Assembly: GCA_012845835.1 (NCBI GenBank)
Contig: JABAKD010000023.1
Coordinates: 13,160,862-13,224,861, forward strand
Reading direction: 5' to 3'
Length of the DNA: 64,000 bases
From: Undaria pinnatifida
Taxonomy: Eukaryota; Sar; Phaeophyceae; Laminariales; Alariaceae
The notes under the pieces: model-generated
What the model was told of the DNA's origin: nothing
Seen by the model: only the letters and a program-made list of their open reading frames with translations
Databases searched by the model: none
Program-made: the position numbers and the translations under genes
In this document: one piece after another, positions 63,115 through 64,000 of the stretch
How positions within the stretch are numbered: position 1 is the stretch's first letter
Layout: each line of letters starts with the position of its first letter

Positions 63115-64000
63115 AAACGAAAAACAGCAAAAAAAAAAACGGGTTGAGCTTCGGTATCTTGAGTCAGACAGGGTTAAAGTTTGGATATGATCAACTGCAC
63201 GCCGCCGCCGGAACCGAACGAACGTAAAAGCAAGATAAATAAAATTTTGGAATTCGGGTTCTGCATTTTGTAGCCCGAAAAAGTGATATAAAAAAAAAAC
63301 GCAGCATAAGAGGCCATACAGGGTTGGAGTTGGATATTGCTTTCTGACAGCCGATGCCTGGATACGAAAATAAAATGAGCAAAGTTACATGTTTGATTTC
63401 GGGTGTTGCGGCCCACCGCTGCCTAGAAAAGAAACCCTAAACACGCAACCCCAAACGGTGTTTGAGGTGTTCGGATATTATGTACCGTACTGCACAACGC
63501 TGGTTCAAATGGAAAAAGGGGAAAAAAAAAAACAGGCGAAAAGCGTTAGGTCTTACATATTCAGAGACTGCACACCAATGTCCTACAACGAAAACAAAAA
63601 TAAGCCAGGAACGGTTCGAGTTTGGACTATTAACACCGTGCTGCCTGCCCAAACCTGCGAGAAAAACACCCCGGAAAAAAAAAAAAAACAAGAAGGTCGT
63701 CGTTTTCTCTTCAATAGAACACGCGGTTCCCCATGGCAAATGTCATATTGGTACAGCGTTTCGCCTATTTCGGGCGTGGTTTCGATGCCTAGCGGCTTGA
63801 TTGCCACAGTCTTCACTCCGTCTTCCTGAAAAGCATTAGAAAAAAATACCTAAAAGCGATCGAGTGTGAACGACTGCACATCGCCGCCCGACAAAATGAA
63901 AAAAGGCTCGTTTGTTGTTTTTGCTACCTGCACCCCACTGTCTGACAAAGAAAATAAAGACGTTAGCAGCATAAACATCGACAGAAGCAGCAGCAGCAGA
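63115..64000 (-). repeat. Degenerate repeats upstream of exon B
   Basis: Segments resembling exon B's acceptor side recur about every 90-200 bp (GATGCCTGGA at 63,353, GCTGCCTAGAAAAGAAA at 63,419, GCACACCAATGTCCTAC at 63,569, CCCCACTGTCTGACAAAG at 63,934). The true first exon was not found and may be beyond the edge. Confidence 0.45.
63720..63825 (-). pseudogene. Decayed exon B copy B4 (5' part)
   Basis: A sound acceptor AATGCTTTTCAG precedes DGVKTVAIKPLGIETTPEIG, collinear with exon B's ASVKAAAVKSLGIGASAGVL in the same phase. The glycine motif is lost downstream. It is probably dead, although it could be tested as an alternative exon. Confidence 0.6.

Overview
This window looks like nuclear DNA of a eukaryote with very long introns and a heavy load of small repeats. 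The coding exons are short (about 70-280 bp), have clean GT-AG borders, and lie 0.6-6 kb apart. A stramenopile, most likely a brown alga (Phaeophyceae), fits the pairing of a carbohydrate-type sulfotransferase with a TauE/SafE permease, but this is inference. I see no bacterial operons, rRNA genes or CRISPR arrays. Most long open frames here are repeat translations, not genes.

Two genes can be reconstructed by joining exons whose splice phases agree. (1) A plus-strand sulfotransferase runs from at least 18,317 to 30,110. It has the 5'-PAPS P-loop exon (18,317), the 3'-phosphate-binding exon (23,310), and four further exons ending at a TGA at 30,110. The N-terminus and probably one internal exon are not resolved. 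(2) A minus-strand TauE/SafE-type membrane permease runs from at least 63,110 down to a TGA at 38,145. Its seven exons (B-H) give about 331 residues in the two-half, eight-helix layout of the family. The first exon is missing and probably lies beyond the right edge. The two genes converge tail to tail, with about 8 kb between them. That gap holds a 1.7-kb hAT-like element with an exact 8-bp target duplication.

Single candidate exons of other, unrecognised genes are at 2,861-2,928 (+), 9,858-9,948 (+), 16,502-16,614 (+) and near 14,810-15,012 (-).

The remaining DNA is repeats: (a) MITE-A, about 240-290 bp with inverted ends, 20 or more copies; (b) a roughly 85-bp TTAA-targeting MITE that repeatedly sits inside TTAA sites of MITE-A; (c) elements carrying a TCACTCGCGCGAGTGA palindrome; (d) a tRNA-derived SINE with an A-rich tail; (e) hAT-like and PIF/Harbinger-like non-autonomous elements; (f) many satellite-like arrays.

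Two patterns stand out. First, three satellite arrays (about 39, 49 and 60 kb) are in-place expansions of three different segments of MITE-A copies. Second, several exons of both genes sit in local duplications and are accompanied by decayed copies of themselves in the adjacent intron. No unknown multi-gene system is evident. The novelty lies in this exon/MITE amplification architecture.
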